Positions 1 to 7,861 of a DNA stretch of 55,052 bases are shown here, in pieces. The notes beneath the pieces were generated by a model, which saw nothing but the letters and a program-made list of their open reading frames with translations, did not search any database and was not told the DNA's origin. Positions within the stretch are counted from its first letter, which is position 1. Every line of letters starts with the position of its first letter. This DNA is from Scatosoma sp045613545 (lineage in GTDB: Bacteria > Bacillota > Clostridia > Christensenellales > Borkfalkiaceae), in contig JAZLBD010000015.1 in the NCBI GenBank assembly GCA_045613545.1, positions 1 to 55,052 of the forward strand. The letters run 5' to 3'. The translations under genes and the position numbers were made by a program.

Positions 1-4
1 ACGG

Positions 5-157
5 AAATTACCTTTCATTTGCTTGTTTGTCAAATAAAATCTCATTTCTTTCTTATTCTGTTTTTAATCTGCTTTTTCCCGAGCTTCAGCTCGGCGCTAC
101 CCGACCTCCGCGGTCGTGAGCTTGTCTATAATAACACAACCTCAATCCCTTTGTCAA
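5..157 (-). promoter_or_regulatory. Two tandem minus-strand promoters reading off the left edge
   Basis: Promoter 1 has -35 TTGACA (152-157), an 18-bp spacer and -10 TATTAT (128-133). Promoter 2 has -35 TTGACA (28-33), a 17-bp spacer and -10 TAATTT (5-10). Between them lies a hairpin CCGAGCT/AGCTCGG. Both fire leftwards out of the window. Tandem consensus -35 boxes are typical of stable-RNA operons, but the target gene is not visible. I see no credible gene in bases 1-233. Confidence 0.6.
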
Positions 158-233
158 GCGTTTTTTTAAGGTTTTTCAAAGTTTTTTTAAAATTTTTTTC
201 GCTTTTTTTAAGCCCTCTTTTTAAGGCAAAAAC

Positions 234-262
234 TTGACTTTTTGCGCCCTTATATATATAAT
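234..262 (+). promoter_or_regulatory. Sigma-A promoter of the small membrane protein
   Basis: -35 TTGACT (234-239), 17-bp spacer, -10 TATAAT (257-262), about 30 bases before the start codon at 295. Confidence 0.75.
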
Positions 263-294
263 AATGTAAATAAAGAAAAAAGAGAGGACCGTTT

Positions 295-495
295 ATGCTG
301 ACCCTTCAAATCGTTTGCACGATTGTTTCCGCAATCCTTATAGCCGCCGTCTTACCCGTCGGCTCGATCTTCGGTTGGTCTTGGGCGGGCGCTTGTGGAT
401 TCGTCGCCGCGTTTTTTGCCTGTCTTATGCTATTTTTCAAGCGTATGCAACCCACCCCTCCCGAAAACGAGGACGAAGAGGAAAAAGAAGAATAA
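295..495 (+). CDS. Small two-helix membrane protein, unknown function
   Basis: A 66-residue protein with two hydrophobic segments (about residues 4-24 and 30-48), a short basic stretch (KRM) and a strongly acidic tail rich in Glu and Asp from residue 54. A purine-rich ribosome binding site (AGAGAGGA) precedes the ATG. It has its own consensus promoter and terminator, so it is a free-standing transcription unit, which supports it being a real gene. I do not recognise a family. The layout suggests a hairpin in the membrane with the acidic tail in the cytoplasm. Confidence 0.65.
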   Translation: MLTLQIVCTIVSAILIAAVLPVGSIFGWSWAGACGFVAAFFACLMLFFKRMQPTPPENEDEEEKEE

Positions 496-496
496 A

Positions 497-527
497 AAAA
501 CCGAGCCTCGCGCTCGGATTTTTTTAT
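497..527. terminator. Bidirectional terminator
   Basis: Stem CCGAGC/GCTCGG (501-517) is flanked by A7 on the left and T7 on the right. It can end the 295-495 transcript and the minus-strand parB-like transcript, whose stop codon lies inside it. Confidence 0.8.
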
Positions 528-1333
528 TTTCGGAAATTTTCTACGACGGACAGCGCCTCTTCAAAGCGGTAGAGTTCGTCTTGGGAATGGTAGTCGATAT
601 AAATTCGACCCTTTTTGTCTGTACCGATAAGGGAAACGTTCAACCCCAGCGCCGAGCGACCTTTCTCGACGATGGATTTTAGAAGCTCCCCTCTCGCTTT
701 GGCTTGCTCTTCCTTTTGTTTTTGCAACACTTCGGGGGGCGTTAAAAAGGCTTTTACCGCGCGCTCCGTTTCCCGCACGGAGACCCCTTTCTCGATCGTT
801 TCCACGGCGAAAGCGTATTGCTTTTCTTTGGGCACTTTGATGAGCGCTCTTGCATGCCCCGCCGAAAGTTTTCCGCTTTCGATAAGTCCGATCACTTCCC
901 CTTCAAGCCGTAAAAGTCTCAAAGTGTTAGCAATTGCCGGACGAGATTTCCCCGTGAGGCTTGCTATTTTTTCTTGCGTAAGCCCGTATTCGTCCACGAG
1001 CATTTGCATGGCGTAGCTTTCTTCCATAACGGGTAGTCCCGCCCTGATACGGAAAAGCAAGGTAAAAAGTTTAGCCTCTTCCTCGGAAAAGCGATAGACT
1101 TTTGCGGAGAAAGAAGTGTGTCCCGCCTCTTTCGCCGAGCGGAACTCGACGGGGTCGGACAGCAGTTTATAGCCCTGCTCCACGCGATTCAATCGAATTT
1201 CGGGGGGATCGGAAAGGGCGTACATAGCGACTTTTTCTTCGCTAATTTCTCCCCCGTCCACTTGTACGTACAGCGCGTCGACCGTCTTTTGTTCGTACGC
1301 GACCTTAAAGGAAAGTTTTTTTGCCTTTTTCAT
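524..1333 (-). CDS. ParB/Spo0J-family protein with degenerate CTP-binding motif
   Basis: A 269-residue protein with the ParB plan: an N-terminal domain, a KorB-type helix-turn-helix (LTQEKIASLTGKSRPAIANT, about residues 128-147) and the helical segment SAGHARALI. ParB proteins bind parS sites and act as CTP-dependent DNA clamps. Here the segment aligning with the nucleotide-binding GERRWR motif reads DPVEFR (about residue 66), and the usual NLQRxxLNPIE stretch is also altered, so CTP binding is doubtful. I chose the ATG at 1333 because GGAAGAGGA precedes it; an upstream TTG at 1348 has no such site. It follows ftsH behind a terminator and shows no clear promoter, so it may depend on read-through. 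It could be a Noc-like or effector paralogue rather than the main ParB. Confidence 0.8.
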   Translation of the reverse strand: MKKAKKLSFKVAYEQKTVDALYVQVDGGEISEEKVAMYALSDPPEIRLNRVEQGYKLLSDPVEFRSAKEAGHTSFSAKVYRFSEEEAKLFTLLFRIRAGLPVMEESYAMQMLVDEYGLTQEKIASLTGKSRPAIANTLRLLRLEGEVIGLIESGKLSAGHARALIKVPKEKQYAFAVETIEKGVSVRETERAVKAFLTPPEVLQKQKEEQAKARGELLKSIVEKGRSALGLNVSLIGTDKKGRIYIDYHSQDELYRFEEALSVVENFRK

Positions 1334-1354
1334 AGGATCCTCTTCCAAAAAAAG

Positions 1355-1380
1355 CCGAGAATAACTCGGCTTTTTTATTA
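1355..1380 (-). terminator. Terminator after ftsH
   Basis: Stem AGCCGAG/CTCGGCT with loop AATAA and T7 on the minus strand. It lies in the short gap between ftsH and the parB-like gene. Confidence 0.8.
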
Positions 1381-3372
1381 TTCTTCCGTATTTTCTACCG
1401 TTTTTTCTTCCGACGTTTCTTCCGTTTGAACGGGAACGGATTCTTCCACACTACCGAAAGGATTATTTTGGTGTTTTTCCTCCGCGCCTTCCATCGCCAC
1501 GATCACTTCCTTATAATCCTTGCCTGCCATAAGCATTTGCACTTCTTCGGTATAGATCGTTTCTTTTTCCACAAGCACTCTCGACATATTATCTAGAATG
1601 CTTCTGTTCTCTTTCAACAGTTTCACGGCTCGTTCGTGCGCAGAAGAGATCAACCGTCTAACCTCGTCGTCGATATCCGCCGCCGTCTTTTGCGAATAAC
1701 CGTTTCTCGATCCACCGCCGTACTCGTATTCCATACCCATGAACACCGGTTGTCCAGAGTCGTACGCCACAAGCCCGAGCTTTTCGCTCATACCCCATTG
1801 CGTGACCATTCTACGCGCGAGGTCGGAAACATGTTGCAAATCGGCGCTTGCGCCCGTCGTCACGTCTTGAATGACGAGCTCTTCCGCAACTCTTCCGCCG
1901 AGCGACATACAAATATTATCCATGAGTTTATTATAGGAAACGTCGTTGTCGTCCGAGTCGGGGCGGGTCATCGTGTAGCCCGCGGCTCTACCGCGAGGGA
2001 TAATCGAGACTTCGTGCACGGGATCACAATGCTTACACAACGAGGCGAGGACGGCGTGTCCCGCTTCGTGGTATGCCGTGCAACGTTTATCCGATTCCGT
2101 CACAACGCGACTCTTCTTTTGAGGACCCATAAGCACCTTATTGATACCGTTGTAGATTTCAATATTGCCGATGAGTTTCTTCCCTGCGCGAGCGGTTAAA
2201 ATCGCCGCCTCGTTGAGGAGGTTTGCAAGATCGGCGCCTGAAAATCCTGCCGTGATCCGCGCGATCGTCTTGAAGTTGACGTCGGGAGACATCGGTTTGT
2301 TTCTTGCGTGCACTTTCAAAATTTGCTCTCTACCCTTTACGTCGGGCAAGTTCACGTTCACTTGTCTATCAAATCTACCGGGACGGAGAAGCGCAGGGTC
2401 GAGAATGTCCGCTCTATTGGTCGCCGCCATCACGATTACCCCTTCGTTCGTTTCAAACCCATCCATTTGCACGAGGATTTGGTTGAGAGTTTGCTCTCTT
2501 TCATCGTGGCCACCGCCAAGGCCTGCCCCTCTTCTTCTACCCACGGCGTCAATTTCGTCCACGAAAATAATGCAAGGGCTGTTGCGCTTTGCCATATCGA
2601 AAAGATCGCGTACGCGCGCCGCGCCGACGCCGACGTACATTTCCACGAAGTCCGAACCCGACACGGAGAAGAACGGAACGCCCGCTTCCCCTGCCACCGC
2701 TTTAGCGAACAACGTTTTACCCGTTCCCGGAGGGCCTACCAAAAGTACCCCGCGAGGCACTCTTGCGCCAAGATCGGAGAACTTTTTCGGGTCTTTTAAG
2801 AACGACACCACTTCTTGCAATTCTTCCTTTTCTTCCTCCGCGCCTGCAACGTCCGAGAAACGGACTTTGGGGTTGTTTTGGGCGTGCGCTTTCGTCTTAC
2901 CGACGTTCATCGCCTTTCCGCCACCCGCCGCCGAGCGCATCAAAAGGAAGAAAATCACGGAAACGAGCACGATCCCACCGAGCGTCATCACTGTGGACCA
3001 ACCGCTCCCTGCATTGGGGTCGGCTAAATCATAGGTGAGGGTTTTGCCCGCATCTTCCCACTCGTTCGCATACAAGCTAAGCATTTCGCTATCGTAAAAA
3101 TTCCGAACGGTTTTCAAATAATAAGTCTTTCCGTCCGTCGAATGGATTTCGATTTTCACCTCGTACGAATCGGCGGAAATTTCCATCGACTCGATATCCA
3201 CGACGGTTCCGTCGGAAAGCTTGTATTCGTATTTTTCCAAAATCCGATCAACGGTACTTGTTTTTACTTCTTTATAGTCGGGTTGTAAAATTTGCGTGAA
3301 CAAAACGCCGAGTAAAACCACGACGAGCAACACGATTACAATCCAAACGATTTTTTTGTTTCTTTTATTCAA
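1378..3372 (-). CDS. ftsH: ATP-dependent zinc metalloprotease FtsH
   Basis: A membrane-anchored AAA+ protease of 664 residues that degrades misfolded membrane proteins and selected regulators. Visible parts in order: transmembrane helix 1 (about 8-28), an extracytoplasmic domain, transmembrane helix 2 (about 128-146), Walker A GPPGTGKT, Walker B IIFVDEID, the second-region-of-homology ATNRADILDPALLRPGRFDR, and the zinc motif HEAGH. The C-terminal tail is acidic and Glu/Thr-rich. The start is TTG at 3372, preceded by AAGGAG with 7-base spacing; the longer frame to 3393 lacks a good site. The promoter lies at 3418-3446. Length and motifs are normal for the family. Confidence 0.97.
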   Translation of the reverse strand: MNKRNKKIVWIVIVLLVVVLLGVLFTQILQPDYKEVKTSTVDRILEKYEYKLSDGTVVDIESMEISADSYEVKIEIHSTDGKTYYLKTVRNFYDSEMLSLYANEWEDAGKTLTYDLADPNAGSGWSTVMTLGGIVLVSVIFFLLMRSAAGGGKAMNVGKTKAHAQNNPKVRFSDVAGAEEEKEELQEVVSFLKDPKKFSDLGARVPRGVLLVGPPGTGKTLFAKAVAGEAGVPFFSVSGSDFVEMYVGVGAARVRDLFDMAKRNSPCIIFVDEIDAVGRRRGAGLGGGHDEREQTLNQILVQMDGFETNEGVIVMAATNRADILDPALLRPGRFDRQVNVNLPDVKGREQILKVHARNKPMSPDVNFKTIARITAGFSGADLANLLNEAAILTARAGKKLIGNIEIYNGINKVLMGPQKKSRVVTESDKRCTAYHEAGHAVLASLCKHCDPVHEVSIIPRGRAAGYTMTRPDSDDNDVSYNKLMDNICMSLGGRVAEELVIQDVTTGASADLQHVSDLARRMVTQWGMSEKLGLVAYDSGQPVFMGMEYEYGGGSRNGYSQKTAADIDDEVRRLISSAHERAVKLLKENRSILDNMSRVLVEKETIYTEEVQMLMAGKDYKEVIVAMEGAEEKHQNNPFGSVEESVPVQTEETSEEKTVENTEE

Positions 3373-3417
3373 GATAAAACTCCTTCTAAACACCCTTAGT
3401 TTGTGCTATTTATTGTT

Positions 3418-3446
3418 ATTTTAGCATAGGAAAGAAATTTTTTCAA
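3418..3446 (-). promoter_or_regulatory. ftsH promoter
   Basis: -35 TTGAAA (3441-3446), 17 bp, -10 TAAAAT (3418-3423). I see no gene between here and the alaS terminator at 3645. Confidence 0.7.
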
Positions 3447-3644
3447 GCATTTGCGCACGGAAGAAGAGAAGATTGCCTTAATATTTAACAAAACTTCACA
3501 ATTTTAACACTTTTGGGTTTTTTTCGACAAATTTGCCCCTTCCCCAAAAAATGCGAACGTGAAAAGGCGAGGATAGAGCGTTTTTCTCGTTGCATATCCT
3601 ATTGCCTAGTCGTTTTTTTGGCTAATATTTCCTTACTGAAAAGC

Positions 3645-3673
3645 AAAAGTGGTAGTTCGTTCTACCACTTTTT
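3645..3673 (-). terminator. Terminator after alaS
   Basis: An 11-bp perfect stem, AAAAGTGGTAG/CTACCACTTTT, with a 6-base loop. The flanking T-rich tracts allow function on either strand. Confidence 0.8.
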
Positions 3674-3677
3674 CGTT

Positions 3678-5507
3678 TTATTCGAGCACCGCTTTGATTC
3701 GGCGAATACCCGCCGACGAGCTTTGTTCTTTGACAATTCTGAACTTACCAAGCTCGCCCGTTCTTTCCGCGTGCGGGCCACCGCAAATTTCACGAGAGAA
3801 GTCGCCGATGGAATAGGTTTTTACCCTCTCGCCGTATTTGCTTTCAAAAAGCCCCGTGAATCCTTGCGCTTTTGCCTCGTCTAAACTGATTTCTTGCATT
3901 ACGACGGGTACGTTCTTCTCGATTTGCTCGTTGACCAAGCGTTCCACTTCCGCAAGCTCTTCTTTCGTCATAGGGCGCTCGAAATTGAAGTCGAAACGGA
4001 GCCGTTCTTCCGTGATGTTCGATCCCTTTTGGTTGACGGAGGGGTCGAGCACTTTTTTAAGCGCCGCGTGAAGAAGGTGGGTAGCGGTGTGCAAACGAGT
4101 GGTCGTTTCTTTGTGATCGGCAAGACCGCACGCAAACTTATTCTCGCTCCCTGCTTTACTCTTGTCTTGGTGTTCCTTAAACGCCGCGTTATAGCCGTCC
4201 ATATCCACGCCGTAGCCACGCTCTTTCGCCATTTCCGCCGTGATTTCCGCAGGGAAACCGTAGGTGTCGTAGAGATGGAACGTTTGCTTTCCACCGATGA
4301 CGGTTTCGGGTACGTAAGCGGGATCTTTTGCCGACATAAATTGATTTTTACGCTCCAAGGAATTAATACATTTTTCAAATTCCTTGAGCCCTTGTTGTAA
4401 GGTCTTGTTGAATTTCGCCTCTTCCTTTGCAAGCTCATCGTAGATCTTGTCCTTGTTCACGGCAAGTTCGGGGTAGATAGGCGAATATTTCTCCACGTAG
4501 CTTTCCGCAATTTTGGAAAGGGCCCCCTCGGGAAGATCAATCTTGCGTCCAAACCGCACCGCTCTACGAATGATACGACGCAAAATATACCCTTGGTCGG
4601 TGTTGGAGGGAACGATCCCCTTTTCGTCGCCGATCATAAACGTCGCCGTTCTCACGTGGTCGAGAAGCACTCGAAACGCTCTCGTCACGTCCTCGCTCTC
4701 GCCGTAGTTTTTGCCCGTAAGCGCGGAAATTGTTGCAATCGCGCCCTCAAAAAGGTCCGTTTCGTATACGCTCGATTTTCCGTTCAACACGCAAAGCGCA
4801 CGTTCAAGTCCCATACCCGTGTCCACGTTCTTTTGCGAAAGCTCTGTGAAACTGCCGTCCGCTTGCTTGTTAAAGCGCATAAATACGTCGTTCCAAATTT
4901 CAAGGAACGCACCGCACGAACAGTCGGGGTTGCACGAGGGGGAACACTTGGGTTTGCGGATCACGAACATTTCGCTATCCGTACCGCAAGGGCCGGTGAG
5001 TCCGGCAGGCCCCCACCAGTTGTTTTCGCGGGGCATAAAATAGATATTTTCCTTTTTGATTCCCGCTTTTTGCCAAAGCTCCGCAGCCTCGTTGTCGCGA
5101 GGCAACGTTTCGTCGCCACCGAACACAGTGACCGCAAGTTTTTCGGAGGGGATATGCAAACCCTCTTCGCTCGTTAAGAATTCATAGCTCCAAGGAATCA
5201 TTTCTTTTTTGAAATAATCGCCGAGCGACCAATTGCCAAGCATTTCAAAGAAAGTGCAGTGTCTCTCGTCGCCCACGTCGTCGATGTCCCCCGTGCGCAC
5301 GCATTTTTGCACGTCGCAAAGGCGGTTGCCCGCAGGGTGCTTTTCTCCAAGCAAGTAGGGTACGAGCGGATGCATACCCGCCGTCGTGAAAAGGACGGTG
5401 GGATCGTTTTCGGGTATTAACGAGGCGGAAGGGATAATTTTGTGTCCTCTCTTTTCAAAGAAGGATAAATACATATTCCGCAAGCTTTCACTAGTGTACG
5501 TTTTCAT
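3678..5507 (-). CDS. alaS: Alanine-tRNA ligase lacking the C-terminal C-Ala domain
   Basis: Charges tRNA-Ala. The 609-residue protein has the class II catalytic core (MLGNWSLGDYF and VDTGMGLER regions), the tRNA-recognition helices (RRIIRRAVRFGRKI) and the editing domain with HTATH (about residue 480) and CGGPH (about 575). It stops at SAGIRRIKAVLE, exactly where the editing domain normally ends. Typical bacterial AlaRS runs to about 870 residues with a coiled coil and the C-Ala/DHHA1 domain that bridges tRNA to the editing site; both are absent. A clean stop and terminator follow, so this looks like a stable short form and not a frameshift. I cannot tell whether a second AlaRS exists elsewhere. 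Confidence 0.93.
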   Translation of the reverse strand: MKTYTSESLRNMYLSFFEKRGHKIIPSASLIPENDPTVLFTTAGMHPLVPYLLGEKHPAGNRLCDVQKCVRTGDIDDVGDERHCTFFEMLGNWSLGDYFKKEMIPWSYEFLTSEEGLHIPSEKLAVTVFGGDETLPRDNEAAELWQKAGIKKENIYFMPRENNWWGPAGLTGPCGTDSEMFVIRKPKCSPSCNPDCSCGAFLEIWNDVFMRFNKQADGSFTELSQKNVDTGMGLERALCVLNGKSSVYETDLFEGAIATISALTGKNYGESEDVTRAFRVLLDHVRTATFMIGDEKGIVPSNTDQGYILRRIIRRAVRFGRKIDLPEGALSKIAESYVEKYSPIYPELAVNKDKIYDELAKEEAKFNKTLQQGLKEFEKCINSLERKNQFMSAKDPAYVPETVIGGKQTFHLYDTYGFPAEITAEMAKERGYGVDMDGYNAAFKEHQDKSKAGSENKFACGLADHKETTTRLHTATHLLHAALKKVLDPSVNQKGSNITEERLRFDFNFERPMTKEELAEVERLVNEQIEKNVPVVMQEISLDEAKAQGFTGLFESKYGERVKTYSIGDFSREICGGPHAERTGELGKFRIVKEQSSSAGIRRIKAVLE

Positions 5508-5538
5508 AATCGTTTCCTCAATTTTTTATTTCTTTTTC

Positions 5539-5568
5539 ATTATAATATTTGCAAAGCGCCCTTGTCAA
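5539..5568 (-). promoter_or_regulatory. alaS promoter
   Basis: -35 TTGACA (5563-5568), 18 bp, -10 TATAAT (5539-5544). The -35 box sits in the 3' arm of an inverted repeat CCTTGTC/GACAAGG that may also end the cysS transcript. Confidence 0.7.
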
Positions 5569-5585
5569 TCGCTTTGGACAAGGTT

Positions 5586-6980
5586 TTAGGGATTTTTCGT
5601 AAGCTCATAGCCCTCTTTGCTATCTTTGACGGCGTATCCCATCGAGGCGAGCTTTGCGCGAAGTTCGTCGCTCTTTGCCCAATTCTTGTTCTGCCGAGCG
5701 AGGAATCGTTCCTTTGCGATCTCCTCCACTTCCTTCGGAATCGCAACCGCGTGCGCCTTTTCAAACCAAGCAAGATATTCTTTTACGTCCCGTTTGAAAA
5801 GCCCCAAAAGGGAATAGGTCTTGATAATTTGTTTGGCGATCTTAGGCGCTTTTCCACTTTTTTGCGCCGTTTCTTTTTTGAGTTCTTTGATAAACCCGAA
5901 CAGATCGGACAGAGCGAGCGCCGTGTTGAAATCGTCGTTCATCGAGCGGTTAAACGCCTCGTCGATATACCCTGCGTCAAACGCTTCGTCCTCCTCTATC
6001 GCCAAACCCTCTAAAAGGGCGGTATAGAACGCGTGCAAGTGCTTTTCCGCGTCGGGGAATAAATCGTCCGTAATATTGATATCGCCACGGTAATTGGTTT
6101 GCAAAAGCGCGAACTTGATCGCCTCCGCGGAGTACTTTCCCAAAAGCTCGGAAAGGAGCAAACTGTTGCCGAGCGACTTGCTCATCTTTTGTCCGTTGAC
6201 CTTGATAAGTCCGTTATGCGTCCAACATTTGACGAACGGTTTCCCCGTCAACGCCTCCGTTTGCGCAATCTCGTTTTCGTGGTGCGGGAACGTCAAATCT
6301 CTACCGCCACCGTGCAAGTCGATCTGATCGCCAAAGGCGGTGCGGTTCATCGCCGAACATTCGATATGCCAACCGGGTCTGCCGTTCCCCCAAGGCGACG
6401 ACCAGTAAATTTCCCCCTCTTTCGCGCTCTTCCAAAGGGTGAAATCGTACGGATTTTTCTTCTCGTCGGCGTTATCCACGCGCACGCCGTCGAGCATATC
6501 GTCCTTGCTTCGATTGGTGAGCCGACCGTAGGCAGGATAGCTGTCCACGTCGAAATATACGTTGCCCGTCGGCGAGGGATACGCGTGACCTTTGTCGATG
6601 AGTTTTTGGATAAAATCAATGATGTTTTGGATATTTTCCGTCGCTTTCAGCCACAAATCGGGGTCGTCGACTTCCCATTTTTGCATCACTTCGTTGATTT
6701 TTTCGATCATTTTTTCCGCGTACACGTCGGCAGGAACGCCCGTTTCTTTGGATTTTGCAATGATCTTATCGTCCACGTCTGTGTAATTGCGCGCATACGT
6801 GACCGAAAAACCGAGTTTTTGCAAATATTTCCGCATAATATCGTAAATGAGGGCTTGATACCCGTGACCGATATGCGCCTCGCCCGATACGGTAATCCCG
6901 CACGCGTACATCTTCACTTTCCCCTCTTCCAAGGGAACGAATTCTTCCTTTTGCCGTGTGAGTGAATTGTAAATTTTCAT
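5586..6980 (-). CDS. cysS: Cysteine-tRNA ligase
   Basis: A class I synthetase of 464 residues that charges tRNA-Cys. Visible: the zinc-site MYACGITV, the HIGH signature within SGEAHIGHG, the conserved WHIECSAM and HGGGRDLTFPHHENE segments that complete the zinc and substrate site, KMSKS at about residue 267, and a C-terminal DALR-type helical region. It lies 28 bases downstream of cysE and is almost certainly co-transcribed from the T-box-controlled promoter at 7817-7845. Thus cysteine synthesis and cysteine charging answer to the same signal, uncharged tRNA-Cys. Confidence 0.97.
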   Translation of the reverse strand: MKIYNSLTRQKEEFVPLEEGKVKMYACGITVSGEAHIGHGYQALIYDIMRKYLQKLGFSVTYARNYTDVDDKIIAKSKETGVPADVYAEKMIEKINEVMQKWEVDDPDLWLKATENIQNIIDFIQKLIDKGHAYPSPTGNVYFDVDSYPAYGRLTNRSKDDMLDGVRVDNADEKKNPYDFTLWKSAKEGEIYWSSPWGNGRPGWHIECSAMNRTAFGDQIDLHGGGRDLTFPHHENEIAQTEALTGKPFVKCWTHNGLIKVNGQKMSKSLGNSLLLSELLGKYSAEAIKFALLQTNYRGDINITDDLFPDAEKHLHAFYTALLEGLAIEEDEAFDAGYIDEAFNRSMNDDFNTALALSDLFGFIKELKKETAQKSGKAPKIAKQIIKTYSLLGLFKRDVKEYLAWFEKAHAVAIPKEVEEIAKERFLARQNKNWAKSDELRAKLASMGYAVKDSKEGYELTKNP

Positions 6981-7008
6981 AATTTTTCCTCTTTTTTTCG
7001 GATATATA

Positions 7009-7539
7009 TCATACCGTGTTTTTATCTTTTTTAACCACTTTAGCAGGAATCCCCACCACCGTAGCGCCTACAGGAACGGCGGATAGCACCACCGCGCCCG
7101 CGCCGATTTTTGCGTTTTTTCCCACCGTGAACGAGCCGAGCACTTTAGCCCCTGCCGACACGATCACGTTTTCCTCGATCGTCGGATGGCGCTTGCCTTT
7201 TTCTTTTCCCGTAGCTCCAAGCGTGACCCCTTGATAGATGACGACGCCACTTTTCACTTCCGCGGTCTCTCCAATGACGACGCCCATACCGTGATCAATG
7301 CACACACCTGCCTCAATCTTGGCGCCGGGGTGTATTTCAATCCCCGTTAAAAAGCGGACGAATTGACTGACGAAACGCGCGAGTAGTTTGAGTTTGCATC
7401 GCCAAAGGGTATGCGCCACTCTGTATCCTATCAGCGCGTGCACGCCTGAATACGTGAGCAAAATTTCCAAGCCGTTTCTCGCCGCTGGATCGTTATTTTT
7501 GACTGCTTTTATATCCTTTCGCAAATTACGAAAAAACAT
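7009..7539 (-). CDS. cysE: Serine O-acetyltransferase
   Basis: Acetylates serine with acetyl-CoA to give O-acetylserine, the precursor of cysteine. The 176-residue protein has an N-terminal helical part and a left-handed beta helix of hexapeptide repeats, with the active-site region GIEIHPGAKIEAGVCIDHGM and GETAEVKSGVVIYQGVTLGA typical of CysE. The start is ATG at 7539 with AGGGGG five bases upstream; a longer in-frame extension to 7629 would run back through the T-box terminator and is rejected. First gene of the cysE-cysS operon. Confidence 0.95.
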   Translation of the reverse strand: MFFRNLRKDIKAVKNNDPAARNGLEILLTYSGVHALIGYRVAHTLWRCKLKLLARFVSQFVRFLTGIEIHPGAKIEAGVCIDHGMGVVIGETAEVKSGVVIYQGVTLGATGKEKGKRHPTIEENVIVSAGAKVLGSFTVGKNAKIGAGAVVLSAVPVGATVVGIPAKVVKKDKNTV

Positions 7540-7561
7540 TCCTACCCCCTTTTGGAGGGTC

Positions 7562-7810
7562 AAAAAATCGCCCTCACATAATATAGCCCTTGCTACATTA
7601 TATAAAGGCGAGTGTGTTCGCTGTTCCACTTTACTTTAGGAAAAATCCCCTCGTTTTCTCATTTTTTCGGCGAGTCCCGCAAGGCATTACCCTTGACCTC
7701 GAACGCAAAAACGCACTTTCACCGTCCGCGCGTATTCTCTTTCCAGCCAAGAGAGAACTCTCTTTTCGCACCGCAACGATTACTCTTTTTTTGCTCGGCA
7801 TTCAATTGTT
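7562..7810 (-). promoter_or_regulatory. T-box riboswitch, predicted cysteine-specific
   Basis: The leader of cysE-cysS. Seen on the minus strand: GAGTA (7781-7785) opening Stem I and ACTC (7672-7675) closing it; an AGAGA-rich distal region; a UGC codon (7684-7686) placed where the specifier should be; the antiterminator core AAAGTGGAACAGCG, whose TGGA (7625-7628) would pair with an NCCA end; then a terminator TCGCC/GGCGA (7568-7611) with T6. UGC is a Cys codon, and the A of UGGA matches the U73 discriminator of tRNA-Cys. Uncharged tRNA-Cys should favour read-through. The antiterminator departs from AGGGTGGNACCGCG at several bases, so this is a divergent copy. Confidence 0.8.
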
Positions 7811-7816
7811 GATTAC

Positions 7817-7845
7817 AGTATACCAAAAAAACAAACTTTTTTCAA
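7817..7845 (-). promoter_or_regulatory. cysE-cysS promoter
   Basis: -35 TTGAAA (7840-7845), 17 bp, -10 TATACT (7817-7822), directly upstream of the T-box leader. Confidence 0.8.
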
Positions 7846-7861
7846 CTGTTTTGACCGCATT

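Noticed and set aside
19..237. 72-codon plus-strand frame at the left edge
   Set aside because: T-rich, no RBS, and it lies over minus-strand promoters. Its hydrophobic look follows from poly-T.
7540..7629. N-terminal extension of cysE
   Set aside because: The extra 30 codons would lie over the T-box antiterminator and terminator; the internal ATG has the RBS.
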